DNA of 64,000 bases from Chondrilla cf. caribensis. Lineage: Eukaryota > Porifera > Demospongiae > Chondrillida > Chondrillidae. A program made the position numbers and the translations under genes. The notes under the pieces were generated by a model, which did not search any database, had not been told where the DNA came from, and worked only from the letters and a program-made list of their open reading frames with translations. Shown piece after piece: positions 12,791-25,965 of the stretch (position 1 is the first letter of the stretch; each line of letters opens with the position of its first letter). Where the stretch lies: positions 1,004,501-1,068,500 of the forward strand of contig OZ026552.1 in the NCBI GenBank assembly GCA_964020155.1, written 5' to 3'.

Positions 12791-13997
12791 CTATAACATG
12801 TGAGATTGAGAAGGCGTTGACCAAAATTTGGCGGTTAAGGTGTGATGTAAACAATTAAATCACAGATAGTGTGGGTGAGTCACACGCAATCCGCATGATA
12901 ATCAGTGACATTTCAAACGGCAGGAACTTAATTGTACAAATACACAGCAGCAACTGAACGTTTTTTCCCTTAAAGATCGTCTATTAGTAAAATGTTTTCT
13001 TTGAGAACGATTGGCCTCTTCTTATGCTTATTATGTACGAGAGACCACCGTCACACAAGTTACATATTCGTAATCTGATCCTCGTGAGAGTAAGGTGATC
13101 TGAAGGAGCATTCTCGGTTTTGAGCATAGCTGAACTTTTTGGAGAATGCGGAATTTTTAACTAAAGCCCAGAGCTACGTATGTGTCGACATTGGGTACAA
13201 GAAGGGTAAAGCTGACTTCTCATAACGGCGATTCTTGATATTCGCTTCCGTTGTCAACATGTGATGGTCTACATTTTTTACCTCTTGCCGTAAACCGACT
13301 AGAAGTGTCATATCTCTGGAATAGAAAAGAAATCTACAAGCACCATGGTGAAAAGTTAGGTGTCATTATTGCGAACGTTTCAAGCTAGAAATTTAAACTT
13401 GTGCCTTCCATCAAAAATTCCGCACTTTGATAAAAGCCTTTTTCATAGGTATGACGACATGCCGAATATCTCCATCAAATGAGCAACGTACAAATCATCT
13501 AAGGGTTTGAAACATAGCGTAAATGTATTAGAAGTGTTCGAACTATTCTTTTCTGCATTAAACCGGTCCCGGAGGAAGGAAGAGGCAGAAAAAATAAGAG
13601 CAATTTTCCGGCGGCCATTTGTTTACGGCACAGATCTCACATGTTATACCTGCAGTACCAACAAGATATGTTTTGGTGAGAATATATATATTGCCCCTAC
13701 ACTATCCACATGATACATATTATATATAACATTATAATTATGTACCTTCGTATATAATTTAATTGGAGGTGCAGAAGACCTTGTCGTGAATTGCCAGGGA
13801 ATTTAACATTTTCTTGCTGGTTACAATGGGCTGCACATGCCCATATGGAACTTAATATAGTCAGCAAGTGTTTTCCAAATTAACCTAAAAAGATGCCAAA
13901 ATAATTCAATTCCAGGGGTCTGAAGTCACATAATCTTTCAACTGAAATAGCTTGCGTGGCATTGAAAATATATAATGTGTTTGTAACCTGCACTGGA

Positions 13998-14217
13998 GTA
14001 ATGTGATAAAGGCGGTTAAAAAGAATGAAGATGGGGATGTCTGGACTTGTTCTGATGGTTGCAACACCTGGTGAGGACATCACTGAGATTCATTCTCCAT
14101 TAACCATCATCACTTCACATGTACCACATTCCTAAATTTCTCCCATATGTACAGCTGGTGTAGAAATGGAACTGTACATGTATTATGCAACCTTGATGGC
14201 TTGCCTTTCAAAACACT
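13998..14217 (+). pseudogene. Degenerate six-cysteine module (two pseudo-exons)
   Basis: The first half (to 14072) keeps DGDVWTCSDGCNTC but has lost the first cysteine and the GG motif. The second half (from 14155) begins CWCRNGTV, then carries a 7-nt length change that shifts the frame before the final cysteine. No signal-peptide exon precedes it. It is probably a relic of another cluster member. Confidence 0.6.
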
Positions 14218-14639
14218 GTGATTGTGATTAAGCATGTGGAGAGGAATGTGTGCTTGTGTGCGTGCATGCATGTGAATGTGTGTATGACATCTTTACTTTC
14301 CAAACTCTCATCAGATGTGCAATGTATATACATGTATCTGCCACATGTTTGTGTTTGTGTGTGTACAATAATATAGTATAGGAAGACATCATGGCACCTA
14401 CACCTGCCAGGTGTTGGGCATATGAAGATGGTCTCGCTAAGATGACATAATCTCTTCAACTAATGAAAATACATGTGTTCGCACTGGTACAAAATTTGCT
14501 AGCATGCTTGAGACCTACTTAGTAAGTTGTGCGCTTATGAAGGATTATGTGCACCATTTCCTACAAAATAACTTGAGGTTGAACTGCTAATAGTCTATGA
14601 ACCACTGGATTGAAACCTTACTTGAAACCGTAATAGTTC

Positions 14640-15095
14640 TTGAATTCACTCCACAAACTACTCACCACTCCAAACCTCTTACCACTCACCACATACCACT
14701 GTCATCCTCACCCCACTCACCACTATCATTAACCCAATACTTACCACTGTAATTGACTCCACACTCACCACTGTCATTAAACCAACACTCACCACTGTCA
14801 TTAACCCAACACTCACCACTGTCATTAACCCAGCACTCAACACTATTGTGCTCACACCACTTATCAATGCCATCCTCACACCACTCACCACTATATCATC
14901 CACACATCACTCACCATTGTCACCCACACAACACACACATTCCTAATCCTCACAGTAAACACCACTGTCATTCAAATACCTCTCACCACTGCATCTACAC
15001 ACTAGCCACCATTACCACACCCACACTTTTCACCACGTCATCCACACACAACTCACAACTGTCACATACACGTCACAAAACAGCTGCACACCCCA
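14640..15095. repeat. ~24-bp minisatellite upstream of gene D
   Basis: Imperfect tandem units of the type CACTCACCACTGTCATTAAC, about 24 bp. Related tracts lie at the same place upstream of genes E and G. The open frames across it on both strands follow from the repeat and are not genes. Confidence 0.85.
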
Positions 15096-15169
15096 CTCAA
15101 TTGTAACCATAGTAGCTGTATGTACTGGATGCAGTGATACATGGTACATGTAAACAATTCCCACCTTGT

Positions 15170-15235
15170 GTGTCAACCTACATGTGGTAAGAAACATTGA
15201 TTAATAGTGACAATTTTGACAGGAAAATCAGCTCA
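15170..15235 (+). promoter_or_regulatory. Putative core promoter of gene D
   Basis: The shared GTGTCAACC motif at 15170..15178 is followed by a degenerate TATA region (TTAATAGTGA, 15201..15210) and an initiator-like TCAGCTCATAGGACT from 15228. The downstream part is closely similar to genes E and G (TCAGCTCGTAGGACT). Confidence 0.55.
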
Positions 15236-15333
15236 TAGGACTCTGTTCACCAGCATATATTCACCACAAATTTGGTTCAACTTTCAACAAAACTGTCAAA
15301 GCTGTCGAGGGGAAATAACAAGTTGAGGAAGAA

Positions 15334-16341
15334 ATGGTCGGTTATTACTTGCTTTTGATGGCCACCACTACAGTTTGTCTCCATGGCTTGGTGATAGACC
15401 CTCTTGCCCCAGGAAGTGAGTATAGTGTGGATGATATAGAATATTATTGTAGGCAAAGAATAATATATTATGGCCATTGACCAATTTATTATGAATTGTA
15501 CTAAATCTCTTACACATAATGTCATTAGGAGAACCTACGTATACATAGATTGTACAGTTACTTTTCACAGTTAATTTTGAGACGATAATAACAATCTCTA
15601 AGTATTAATCAGTATAGACATGAATTAGGTATGTACTTAATTAATCTGTAGTAGTAGTGAGCATATGGTCACTATCATGCACATATGTATGCACCACCTG
15701 TCCATATATCATTATCAATAACAAGAGTTAGGTATAATGTACGTAGTATAGGAAGACATTAGAGCACTTGGCAAGTGTTGGGCATATGAGGATGGTTATG
15801 CTGATATGAAATAATCTTCGACTGGTCTGCCACAACTCATAATAGCTACATATGCTCTACACTGTATATGTGTCTGTCCCATTGGTGTACGTGTGTGAAT
15901 GAGTGCTTTTAGTGCATGATGGAGGAGGGTTGGTTTCAACAGTTCAGTTCACCTTGATTAATACTTTTTGTATAATTGCTTGTAACATCAACAGAGGGAT
16001 GCACTGAAGGTGGCAAAGAGTATAAAGATGGGGATTTCTGGGATTGTAATGATGGTTGTAATAACATCTGGTGAGGACATCACTGAGATTCATTCAACAT
16101 TAACCATCATCACTTCACATGTACCACATTCCTAAACTTCTCTAATGCGTACAGCTGGTGTGACAATGGACGAGTTGAATCGACCGCAATTGCTTGCACT
16201 CCAAAGCGCAGTGAGTGCAATTTTCCATGTGTAGAGGAATGTGTGGATATGTCATCTATATTCCAAACCAATGCACATGAAATGTGCAACATAATATATA
16301 ATCATATGTCTGTCAAATGTTCACGCGCGCATGTGTGTGTC

Positions 16342-16390
<49 letters not shown>

Positions 16391-17700
16391 ATGTGTGTGC
16401 ATATATACATTAATACAATATAGGAAGACATTATAGCACTTACACCTGGCAGGTGTTGGGCATACGAATATTGTTATGCTGCTATGAAATAATCTCTAAT
16501 GGAACTATGTTTGCACTCAGTCTGGTAGTTGCCACAACTCATTATAGCTATGTCCTGCACTGTATGTGTGTCTGTCCCATTAGTGTATGTGTGTGTGTTT
16601 GTGAATTAGTGCATAATGGAGGACAGTCACTTTCAACAGTTCAGTTCTAATAATAAATAATTTTGCATAATGTGCTTGTAACCTCAACAGAGGGATGTAC
16701 TGCAGGTGGCAAAAAATATGGAGATGGGGAGATCTGGATTTGTTCCGATGGTTGCAACACCTGGTGAGGACATCACTGAGATTCACTCAACATTAACCAT
16801 CATCACTTCACATGTACCACATTCCTAAACTTCTCTGATGTGTACAGCTCATGTAACAATGGACATGTTGAATCGACTAGACTGATTTGCCCTCCAAAGC
16901 TCCGTGAGTGTAGCATGCATGTGTAGAGGAATGTGTGCTTGTGCATGTATGAATGTGCGGATATGACATATATATATTTCCAAACAGATGCACACGAGAT
17001 GTGCAACATATATATCTATAATATACAATAATATAATATTATACATGTGTCTGTCTCATGATCGTGTGTAATGCATGTGCGTGTGGTGTGTGGACCCATG
17101 CATGTGTGAGTGTGTGTACAGTAATATAGTATAGGAAGACATTTTAGCACTTACACCTGGCAGGTGTTGGGCATGATATGAAGATGATTATTCTAATATA
17201 GATTAATCTCTAATGGAACTATGTATACACTGGTATTCTGCCACAATTCATTATAGCTATGTCCTACACTGTATAATATGTGTCTGTCCCTTTAGTGTAC
17301 ATGTGTGCATGAGTGCCATAGTGCATAATGGAGGAGGGTCACATTCAATAGTTCAGTTCACCTTGACTAATACGTTTTGTATAATTGCTTGTAACCTCAA
17401 CAGAGGGATGTACTGATGGTGGCAAACAGTATAAAGATTGGGATTTCTGGACTTGTTCCGATGGTTGCAACCACTGGTGAGAACATCACTGCGATTCACT
17501 CAACATTAACCATCGTCACTTTACATGTACCACATTCCTAAACCTCTCTAATTATGTGCAGCTGGTGTATCAACGGACAGGTTCAATCATCTGGAATGAT
17601 CTGTCCATCATTGCCTTGTGAGTGTGATTATGCATGTGTAGAGGAATGTGTGGTTGTGTGTGTGCATCAAACAGGATGGTTTGCACTCAAAGTCTCTTGA
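15334..17700 (+). CDS. Gene D: secreted protein with three six-cysteine modules
   Basis: Exons: 15334..15415 (signal peptide, MVGYYLLLMATTTVCLHG), 15995..16070, 16155..16210, 16691..16763, 16848..16903, 17404..17476 and terminal 17562..17700. They total 555 nt, giving 184 aa. The first module has one extra residue between its third and fourth cysteines (CNNIC, 76-nt exon). The last exon is uncertain: a GTGAGT donor-like site occurs at 17618, but no suitable acceptor follows before the next gene. Reading through gives a short Cys-rich tail (CECDYACVEECVVVCVHQ) and TGA at 17698..17700. The product is probably extracellular; its function is unknown. Confidence 0.7.
16333..16390. repeat. (TG)n microsatellite in a gene D intron
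   Basis: Near-perfect dinucleotide tract between the second exon of module 1 and the first exon of module 2. Confidence 0.9.
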
Positions 17701-19569
17701 GTACAAATTGACGTATGTTCATGAAATTGATGAAAATATACAGAATAAAATATTGCTCATCATATAATATGTCAAAATCATGACACATTTATTGCATTGG
17801 TGTGAATTTTCATAATAATTATAGCAAATGCTGTTACCATAAAATTATCAACTAAATAATATTACTGTGACTGTTTGAAGTCTATTATGAGGTATGGCAC
17901 AGTGGTTCAGGGGTGTAGAAAGCTTAAAATGTGTAGTGGGGCTAATCTTACATGATCACATGCAGTGAAATTTATGCTCAATAGTCCCTATTACATCATG
18001 TGTCCACTCAGATGCTTAGCTCACATGCATTTCGTGTCATTTTAGCTGCGCTGCACAGGAACTCAACTTAAATGAAAATGTCAATACATTCTACATGGAT
18101 ACATACAAATTAGCCATCACATAATAGATTAGTTCACAAAGCATTCTAGAGCTAAAGCGAAGACAAGCTAGATGCATCTATGTAGAAACAAGCCTTCACG
18201 CGTATTGCGCAATTATACAAAATGGCCGTCATAACAGTAACGTGAAGAAATTTGACAGAGGATTTGTGCGAGAGTAATTGCAATCGAAATAGATTCAGCC
18301 ATAGCCTTTTAACTTTGTATAATGCTCAAAATTAAATGTACAATATTGTAGCATGTTCTGTCAATAACAATAGGCAACCTTCAAGCTTCTACCAGCCCCA
18401 CCTGTTCCTACACCCATGTAGTTAATACATTTCATATTAATCTAGTGTGGCTGTAACCTATACACATTAGGTTGCGCTTCCGAAGGATTATGTGTTTCTA
18501 TTACATGGGTTAATGTTCATGCTAGCACTGCATGTGTCTTCTTTCGCCTTATAGACTTACACACTCAATGCACACCTTAGACCAGTATAATTATATAGCC
18601 AGACATTAGATAATATTTAATGCAAGAATTTAGATAGAATGAATAATAATTTCCTATTTTATTTTACAGAATTTTAAGGCAAGAGAAATGGCTGAACCAC
18701 AGAAATTAATTAACACAGATGTCGTAAAAGATTAATTATAGGCAATTGACTATTAAAATGATATTTCATTATAATCAATAGATATAAATTAGAATTATAG
18801 GCTGGCATACTTTATTGATGATTATGATGACAATTTGGCATGCAATACAGCAGTTACATATACCGAGTACATTAAGGACACAATTGTAGATGTAATGGCC
18901 CACAGACCAATACTGACCAGTGTAGCAGTCATGATTAGCTGCCAAAATGTTTGGTGTATTACATCCTATGGCTAGCGATTTCCATTAAACTTATCCACAG
19001 TAATCACACAATGATTTTGTTGCAAATATATGGTTATATCTCCTTAATTTACTACTGTTTTGATTGTACATCATTCTCATCAGTATATCTCTGTGCTCTT
19101 TGTGTTAATGTCTTATCTTTGGCTCACTCGTTATATCTCCGATATCATCTGTCACAGATCAAAAATATATTACAGGACATTATTTACAAGTCTAGGTACT
19201 TTGGATATCAGGTATCTCAGTTCAGTGTAACTAAAACTGCGGGCATAATGCATGTTGCAAGATGTAGTGAATCTCCATCTCATCAAAGAATATTTATACT
19301 ATAAAGCCTAGAAATCCACACTCATATTAGGATCATACAAATGTGAAAAAGCAATAATTCATTGTTGTTGTCCTCACACCACTCAAAATTGCCATGCACA
19401 CAACTTATTACACTATTGTGACATGTATTTCTCTGCTGACCATCCTGGTAGCTAGTAGGCACCTTCTCTGCTCAGGGCGATCATCCCTTCACTGAAAGTG
19501 GGAACTTTTGGGACAATTTGAGTACTAGACAAGAATACATTACAAGACTACTTATCACCCACATTGGTC

Positions 19570-19572
19570 AAC

Positions 19573-19646
<74 letters not shown>
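19570..19646. repeat. (CA)n microsatellite
   Basis: Dinucleotide tract occupying the same place in the segmental unit as the CA tracts near 32.6, 35.5 and 50.1 kb. Confidence 0.9.
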
Positions 19647-19647
<1 letters not shown>

Positions 19648-19659
19648 ACACACGCACAC

Positions 19660-20040
19660 ACCATGTCATTGCAGTCTGGTGAGCACTGGATTACAACTTA
19701 GCAATCAGAATATTCATGCTTCATTAATATTTCCTCCATGATGCAACTACAGTAGGATACATTAGCTGGCCATGGTAACAATTCATTTTGGACAAACAAC
19801 AAATGGTTGTGGGTTGGAGAAGAGGCCTTGTGTGAACCAAAACTGTTACAATAAGAAAATGGTGTCTTTAGTACTATTGCAATGATAATCAACTTAGTTC
19901 AGTATTGGAATTCGAATTTCTACTATAAATGAGTCCGGTGCATATTTAAATAATGGGATATACGTAAAAATAACTGTAGTTCCATACCATACACACATTA
20001 CACAGAGCAACAGTCATGTGGTAAAGAGTGCAACATAGTT
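19660..20040. repeat. Segmental-unit block (copies at 21.4, 29.2, 35.8, 50.3 kb)
   Basis: The same succession of phrases (TTTCCTCCATGATGCAACTA, then GGACAAACAACAAATGGTTG, then CATATTTAAATAATGGGATA) recurs at about 21420..21780, 29210..29450, 35770..36140 and, shortened, at 50340..50610. It lies just before each full ANKRD45-like exon copy at 20.2, 36.5 and 50.6 kb, so it is part of the duplicated segment. Confidence 0.8.
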
Positions 20041-20238
20041 ACATTATGAGTTTAGAATTACACTAGCAATAATCAATATACATGTGTAATCCCTAATGAT
20101 TGTCCATTCTGTTTGGGACTACATATACATAAGCACATTCATAATATGCAGGTACGTACATATTTACATACATACATACCAAGATCATAGTACTGTGTCA
20201 ACCTGCACATCGTGTTACTACAGGTTTCATATACGTGA

Positions 20239-20379
20239 TCAGGTAGGCTGTAATTTTGACATGCATGGTGCAAAACGCAAGTCAAAGTCATCTTGATGTG
20301 TAGCTATTTGTTCTGCAGAGACATCAGGGTGTAGAGTTAGCCAGTCCCACTTCTCCTTGCATAGGGCAGTGACCTTATT
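20239..20379 (-). other. Extra copy of the ANKRD45-like terminal exon, intact
   Basis: On the minus strand an acceptor (CCTGTGCAG) precedes 141 nt with the same length, phase 0 and stop as the real last exon at 50648..50788. It reads NKVTALCKEKWDWLTLHPDV and ends KLQPT-stop. By my comparison it differs from the real exon by three synonymous and two amino-acid changes. It could be an alternative last exon or a dead duplicate. Confidence 0.75.
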
Positions 20380-22009
20380 CTGCACAGGAATACCAAATAC
20401 AGAATAACAGCATACACTGTGAGATGTAACCATAATAGTGAATACAACAAGGTAACAGTGGAACCTGTCCTCAAAGACCACCAATGACTAAGACAAAATA
20501 GTCTCCTTACTTATTTCATCCATTATAATCAAGAGATACCATTAGAATTCCAGGACAGCACACTCCATTGCTATCAAAATCATTTGACTTATTATACTCA
20601 ATTGAACATGATCGAGATAAATTGATTTCTATTTCAGAATCGAAGTAAGCTATTAGTGAAAATGCCATTATAATGTATATCAGGCAACATGCACTGGATG
20701 CTGGGATACATACGCGGAATGCTGAGAAACATTATACTTAATGTTATATAATAATATTCAACGGATGCCCCCCCCTGGACTTCAACCCAGATCACACTGG
20801 GACTTTCACTCATAATGAGCCTCTGACTGTACCTGTCCACAAAGCATGGGACCATAATGCATGCAGCTACACGTCATCATTGAAAGGGGGGCATGGTTGT
20901 CCAATTGTGGGATAAATTTGGCAACCCAGACCGCTGTCTGGCTCACATATCCCCACTGTACACTTTAATCCTATCATCCACACTTCAGCACGCCTGCCCA
21001 GTTCTGGAATAAATTTGGCAAGCCAGACCGCTATATCCGGCTTTCTTATCCCCTATGCACCTTAACCCTGTTAAAGGATTTTGATCCGAACTAATATTCA
21101 ATTTTTCTCCAATGTGCTATAAGGCCTTTTCGGAGAATACCACTCCTCATCAGTAGCACTGGGCAATGTTCTGAGGTGTCAATCTCTGCTAAGCAGACAC
21201 ACACACCACGAATTCGGTGAGATGCGATTCTCACTTCAATGTGTGTAGTATATATTTACATGTAGCATACATTTGACATGCATGGTCATTTATCCATCCC
21301 AGAAATGAGCCACACTGACAAGTACGTAGTATTGTTATTACTGACGCCAATTAGTCTGGCACATGTATTCCAGTCACCATTACCCCAGATCACAAACTGT
21401 AATTGAGGTCACACTGCTATAGTTTGGTGAACACTGGATTGCAACTTAGCAATCAGAATACTTCTGGTTCATTAAGATTTCCTCCATGATGCAACTACAG
21501 TAGGACACATTAGCTGGTCACGAATCATGTTGGACAAACAACAAATGGTTGTGGGTTGGGAGAAGAGGCCTTGTGTGAACCAAAACTGCTACACTAAGGA
21601 AATGGTGTCTTTAGTACTATTGCAATGATAATCAACATAGTTCAGTATTGGAATTCAAATTTTTACTATAAATGAGTTTGGTGCATATTTAAATAATGGG
21701 ATATACGTAAAATGACTGTAGTGCCATGCCATACACACATTACACAGAGCAACGGTCATGTGGCAAAGTGTTTAACATAGTTATTTATAAGTATATATAC
21801 TATCAGTGACAGCTGAGTATGTATGATGAAGTGGTGATGGGTCTCTTTGAATACAACAAGAAATCATCCAGTAAATTCCTGATTTGAAGAAATTTCCTAC
21901 AAATTAATTGAGGTCGAACTGCTAACAGTCTATTATCCACTGGAGCAACACTATACTTGAGACAGTGTTTGGTTATGAATTGATTTCACAAACCACGAAC
22001 CATTCCTAT

Positions 22010-22310
22010 CCTCTTGTCTCTTGCCATTATCATCACCGCACCAATCACTACTGTCTTTAACACATCACTCACCACTGTCATCCTCACAGCACTCACCACT
22101 GATGACTTCACACCACTTGCAAATTCCATCCTCACGGCACTCACCACCTTCATCTTATCATCCTCACATCACTCACCATTATCACCCACACAACAGTCAC
22201 AATTCTTATCCTCACAGTACTCACCACTGTCATTCAATTACCACTTACCACTGCATACATACACAAACTACTCACCACTGTCATCCACACATCATAAAAC
22301 AGTTATATAT
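22010..22310. repeat. ~24-bp minisatellite upstream of gene E
   Basis: Units of the type CTCACCACTGTCATCCTCAC repeated imperfectly, in the same position and orientation as at 14.6-15.1 and 38.8-39.1 kb. Confidence 0.85.
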
Positions 22311-22378
22311 TCACACAACTGTGCCATAATAATAGTGGCTGTACTGGATTCAGCAATATCTAGTGTAACCCCAACCTC

Positions 22379-22450
22379 GTGTCAACCTGTACCAGGTGGT
22401 AAATAGTACTGATAGTATAATAAGGTGACTCTCTTGACCAGATCAGCTCG
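22379..22450 (+). promoter_or_regulatory. Core promoter of gene E
   Basis: GTGTCAACCTGTACCAGGTG at 22379..22398, TATAATAAGG at 22416..22425 and an initiator-like TCAGCTCGTAGGACT from 22443, about 27 bp after the TATA start. The ATG follows about 90 bp later. Confidence 0.65.
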
Positions 22451-22532
22451 TAGGACTCTGTTCACCAGCAACTACTTCAGTTCAAAACTGTTGAGGTTTT
22501 CACTGTCGAGAAAACAATAATTTGATGAAGAA

Positions 22533-25428
22533 ATGGCCAGTTATCACTTGATTTTGATGGTCACTTTTATCTATCTCTGTGGCTTTGTAACAAAGTCTAG
22601 TGGTGAAGGAGGTGAGCATATTGTATAGGCAGTGAATATATTATTGCTTTTGCATATATTGGAAGTGTTCCATTTTGAATACAAAACGCTTGAACGGATC
22701 ATTCTGTTCCATTCCTCAAAAACAAACTGCGTTGATCAGCACTAACTAACACAACAACTTCATGAACGTGTGTACGTTTAGTCGTGTACCAGTCAAGTCT
22801 GATTTTATACTCTGGAGGAAGTGCGATGAAGCGATTATGGTAGTAGAGTATTTTAGTTCGCTATTCAAATGACATCGAGTTACCTACTATCCAAGTTCTT
22901 TTGAGGGAAGTAGGAATTCATACAACAGAGATGGGCCTGAATATGTAAATTTATCAAGAGATATGAATTTACCAGATCGATCGAGAAAAGCCATTTTCTT
23001 CACTCCAGGTGTGTCCACAGGTAGTTTTATTCGGTGCTAAAGTGATGAGATCTTCTTCATAATCGAGTATAAGGCCAAATCGTTCAGTACTTTGATAGAA
23101 TGAGTTGAAATCACCACACTTCGTTCTTTCCGTCTTTTCCGTATAGGCAAAAGTACGAAGCCGCGTTTAGACGGAACGGAACGCAAACTTCATTTAGGCG
23201 CCTACCTAGTCTAGTCGGGCGTTAATAACTGGAGACGCTATACTTGACCAGAATCTTGGTGTAAGATGTTGATAAATTGATAAATGACATCACTGTCCGC
23301 TGAGGCCATTATAATAATATTATTATTATATAGGGAAGGGCTAATTTCCGTCATAAAAAATAGAGGGAATCAATCGTCATGCATTATCAAAGATAGAAAG
23401 ATGAAGTGGGAGGACGTAATTGTGTTGAACAAACAGAAAGCGGGTATTACTAGTGTATTTGTCAGGGAAGACAACATAGTCTGCCTACCCACTGCAGGGT
23501 ATGGGAAATCTATTGAAATAGTAGGTTGATTATAAAAAAAAATTAACTTCAATAGCTACCACACACCTGCTTGTGAAAAAAAAGTTAGGATTGAAGATTA
23601 GATGAAGATATTACATAGATTAGACTATATATGCAGAAATGAAGATGATCAACACAACTAACTCATCATAAACTGTATATTCACATGTGTGAATGAGTGC
23701 TTTAGTACATGATGGAGGCGGGTCACTTTCAACAGTTCAGTTCACCTTGAAAATGTTTTTGTACAATGTTTTTGCAACCTCAACAGAGGGATGTACTGAA
23801 GGTGGTGAACATTATGAACATGGGGAGAGATGGACTTGTTCTGATGGTTGCAACACCTGGTGAGGACATCACTCAACATTAACCATCATCACTTCACATG
23901 TACCACATTCCTAAACTTCTCTAATATGTACAGCTGGTGTATGGATGGACATGTTGGATCAACCCGGATGGCTTGCCCTCCTAAACCCCGTGAGTAGAAA
24001 TTTATGCATGAGCATACATTGAGTGCAACTGCTAATTATAAGACTAACAACATTGCTCGTCATATATTATATATATATTTGACTAAATTTCACCTCAATT
24101 TAGGTATTGACACAAATTTAGATAAAATGTTTTTCATTGCTATTGAAGTCAATTGAAGTCAAGTTAATTATCATGACTATTATCATTGTACCTATCCAAT
24201 CTAAAGCATAAATTTGTTAGAACATTGTCACAAACACCCTTGTGACAACTTACAGCTTAACACAACTGGAGCATTTTTGGAGCATTCTTTGGTTTGCATT
24301 AGCGTTATACTTTGCATGTTACAATTGACAAAAGTTGTTAAAATGATTATTGCATTAATTGACCATCAATTCCTAAATTACAGCCAACTTTGATCAGTTC
24401 ACCCTTCAACTATATATTTAGAGGCTTTATGTATAATATATACTGCATTGTGCCAAATATGGCAGATTTCGAATGCCAAGAATTAGAAATTGGGCTAGAA
24501 TTCATGCATGTGCTGAAGTTTAGCCAAACGTAATAACTACAGCAAAGGTTCTTCTGAACCTAAGAAAGATGCCCAAATAATTCAAGTTTGGGGGCAGCAG
24601 CCCCACGGATTTTCAAACTCAAAACTACTTGTTGTACTGTATAATGTCTTTTTAACCTCAACAGAGGGATGTACCGAAGGTGGCAATGAGTATGAAGATG
24701 GGGATGTCTGGACTTGTTCTGATGGTTGCAACACCTGGTGAGGACATCACTGAGATTCACTCAATCACTTCACATGTACCACATTCCTAAACCTCTCCAA
24801 TATATCCAGCTGGTGTAGCAATGGACACGTTGCATCGACCCTGATGGCTTGCCCTTCAAGTGAGTGGAAATCAATGTGTGCACAGAAAGTGAATGCAAGT
24901 GCACAGAATATAAACATCTAATGATTGACATTCATGTCATCAATGCAAGCCAACATTAGTTAGTTTAACCTTAATAGGAATAATTATTATATGTTTTTGC
25001 AAACTTAACAGAGGGATGTACTGAAGGCGGTAAACACTATGAAGATGGGGAGAGATGGGCTTGTTCCGACGGTTGTAACTACTGGTGAGGACATCACTGA
25101 GATTCACTCAACATCAACCATCATCACTTCACATACATTCCTAAACTTCTCTAATATGTACAGCTGGTGTATTGATGGACGTGTTTTCTCGACCCTGATG
25201 GCTTGCCCTCCAAAGACCCGTGAGTGTGTTTACTCGTGTATAGAGGAATATGTGCTTGTGTGTATGCATGAATGTGTGGACATGACATGTAAACATTCCA
25301 AACTGATTCACATCAGATTTGCATGGCATATACATAGTCTGCCACATGTTCGTGTGTGTGTGTGTGTGTGTGTTTGTAGGTATTACCTCCAGACCACACC
25401 AGAAATAGAAGTATATATAGGTGAATGA
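22533..25428 (+). CDS. Gene E: secreted protein with three six-cysteine modules and a long read-through tail
   Basis: Exons: 22533..22611 (signal peptide, MASYHLILMVTFIYLCGFVT), 23787..23859, 23934..23989, 24665..24737, 24810..24859 (short 50-nt type), 25012..25084 and terminal 25164..25428. They total 669 nt, giving 222 aa. The terminal exon is uncertain, as in genes D, F and G. A donor-like GTGAGT lies at 25220, but the frame stays open through it. It encodes RECVYSCIEEYVLVCMHECV and further residues, passes a short TG tract (VCVCVCVC) and stops at 25426..25428. If the donor is used instead, the next exon is not visible. The first intron contains a helicase-like fragment and a block shared with gene G. 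Confidence 0.7.
22680..23060. repeat. Block in intron 1 of gene E, also in intron 1 of gene G
   Basis: About 380 bp closely similar to 39530..39930, for example ACAACAGAGATGGGCCTGAA and GATATGAATTTACCAGATCG. Similarity resumes more weakly to 23.6 and 40.4 kb. One frame of the gene G copy is open for 69 codons, but the frames differ by indels between copies, so a coding role is doubtful. It shows that E and G arose from one duplicated gene including its first intron. Confidence 0.7.
23397..23529 (+). pseudogene. RecQ-like helicase fragment (motif I region)
   Basis: The plus frame (open from 23284) reads LNKQKAGITSVFVREDNIVC, then LPTAGYGKSIEIV, then a stop. This resembles the Q-motif plus Walker A region of RecQ-family helicases (LPTGYGKS) with one inserted Ala. 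Nothing else of the helicase is present. It is probably a captured or transposon-derived fragment inside intron 1 of gene E. Confidence 0.4.
24540..24640 (-). repeat. Dispersed repeat with GGTTCnnnnGAACC hairpin
   Basis: Contains GGTTCTTCTGAACC, then an A/T stretch, then GGGGGCAGCAGCCCCACG, in inverse orientation to copies at about 28105..28270 and 51490..51610. A worn piece is near 13870..13930. Confidence 0.6.
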
Positions 25429-25965
25429 TGGATAAGTGCAATATGTATCGGCAATTAATGATACACTGTAAATAGAAATATGTATATTATAAATAAGATA
25501 CATACATTACCCATGCTATATAGCTGGGTCTCATTTGGCCTTAGACTAAACACTCAATACACACTCAAACCCCAGCCATGATTTGCCACATACTGCATTT
25601 TGGTGATATTTATTATTTTGATAATTAGAAATAAGGATTAATCATCTATTATTATTTTACAGCATTTTAAAGGGAAGATTTGGCTGAAGAGAAGAAATTC
25701 TTTTCATCATCGATCTCATATCAGATTAATAATTATAGGCAGCTGACTAAAAATTAATAGTAATAATAATTTTTTCATCCATTATAATCAAGAGATACCA
25801 TTAGAATTCCAGGACAGCACACTTTATTGCTATCAATATCCTCATTCATCTTAATCTTATTATACTCATTTGAACTTGATCATTGATTTCTATTTCAGAA
25901 TCGAAGTATGCTATTAGTGAAAATGCCCTTATGTGACATTGTGAGGTATGTATATATCTATGTCA

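Larger units (their letters stand above)
11926..15333. other. Spacer between genes C and D
   Basis: Holds an unexplained minus-strand exon-like stretch (12654..12790), a degenerate module (about 13998..14217), the 24-bp minisatellite and the gene D promoter. Between 12.9 and 13.9 kb I recognise nothing; the plus frame at 13507..13713 has no familiar domain. Confidence 0.5.
17701..22532. other. Spacer between genes D and E: copy of the segmental unit
   Basis: Contains, in order: an AT-rich stretch; a truncated copy (about 18830..18990) of the block found at 26.5, 34.7 and 49.2 kb; a (CA)n tract (19570..19645); a block at 19660..20040 repeated at 21420..21780; a minus-strand copy of the ANKRD45-like last exon (20239..20379); and two degenerate units of the 21-bp minisatellite (about 20681..20737). 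No plus-strand gene is evident. Confidence 0.6.
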
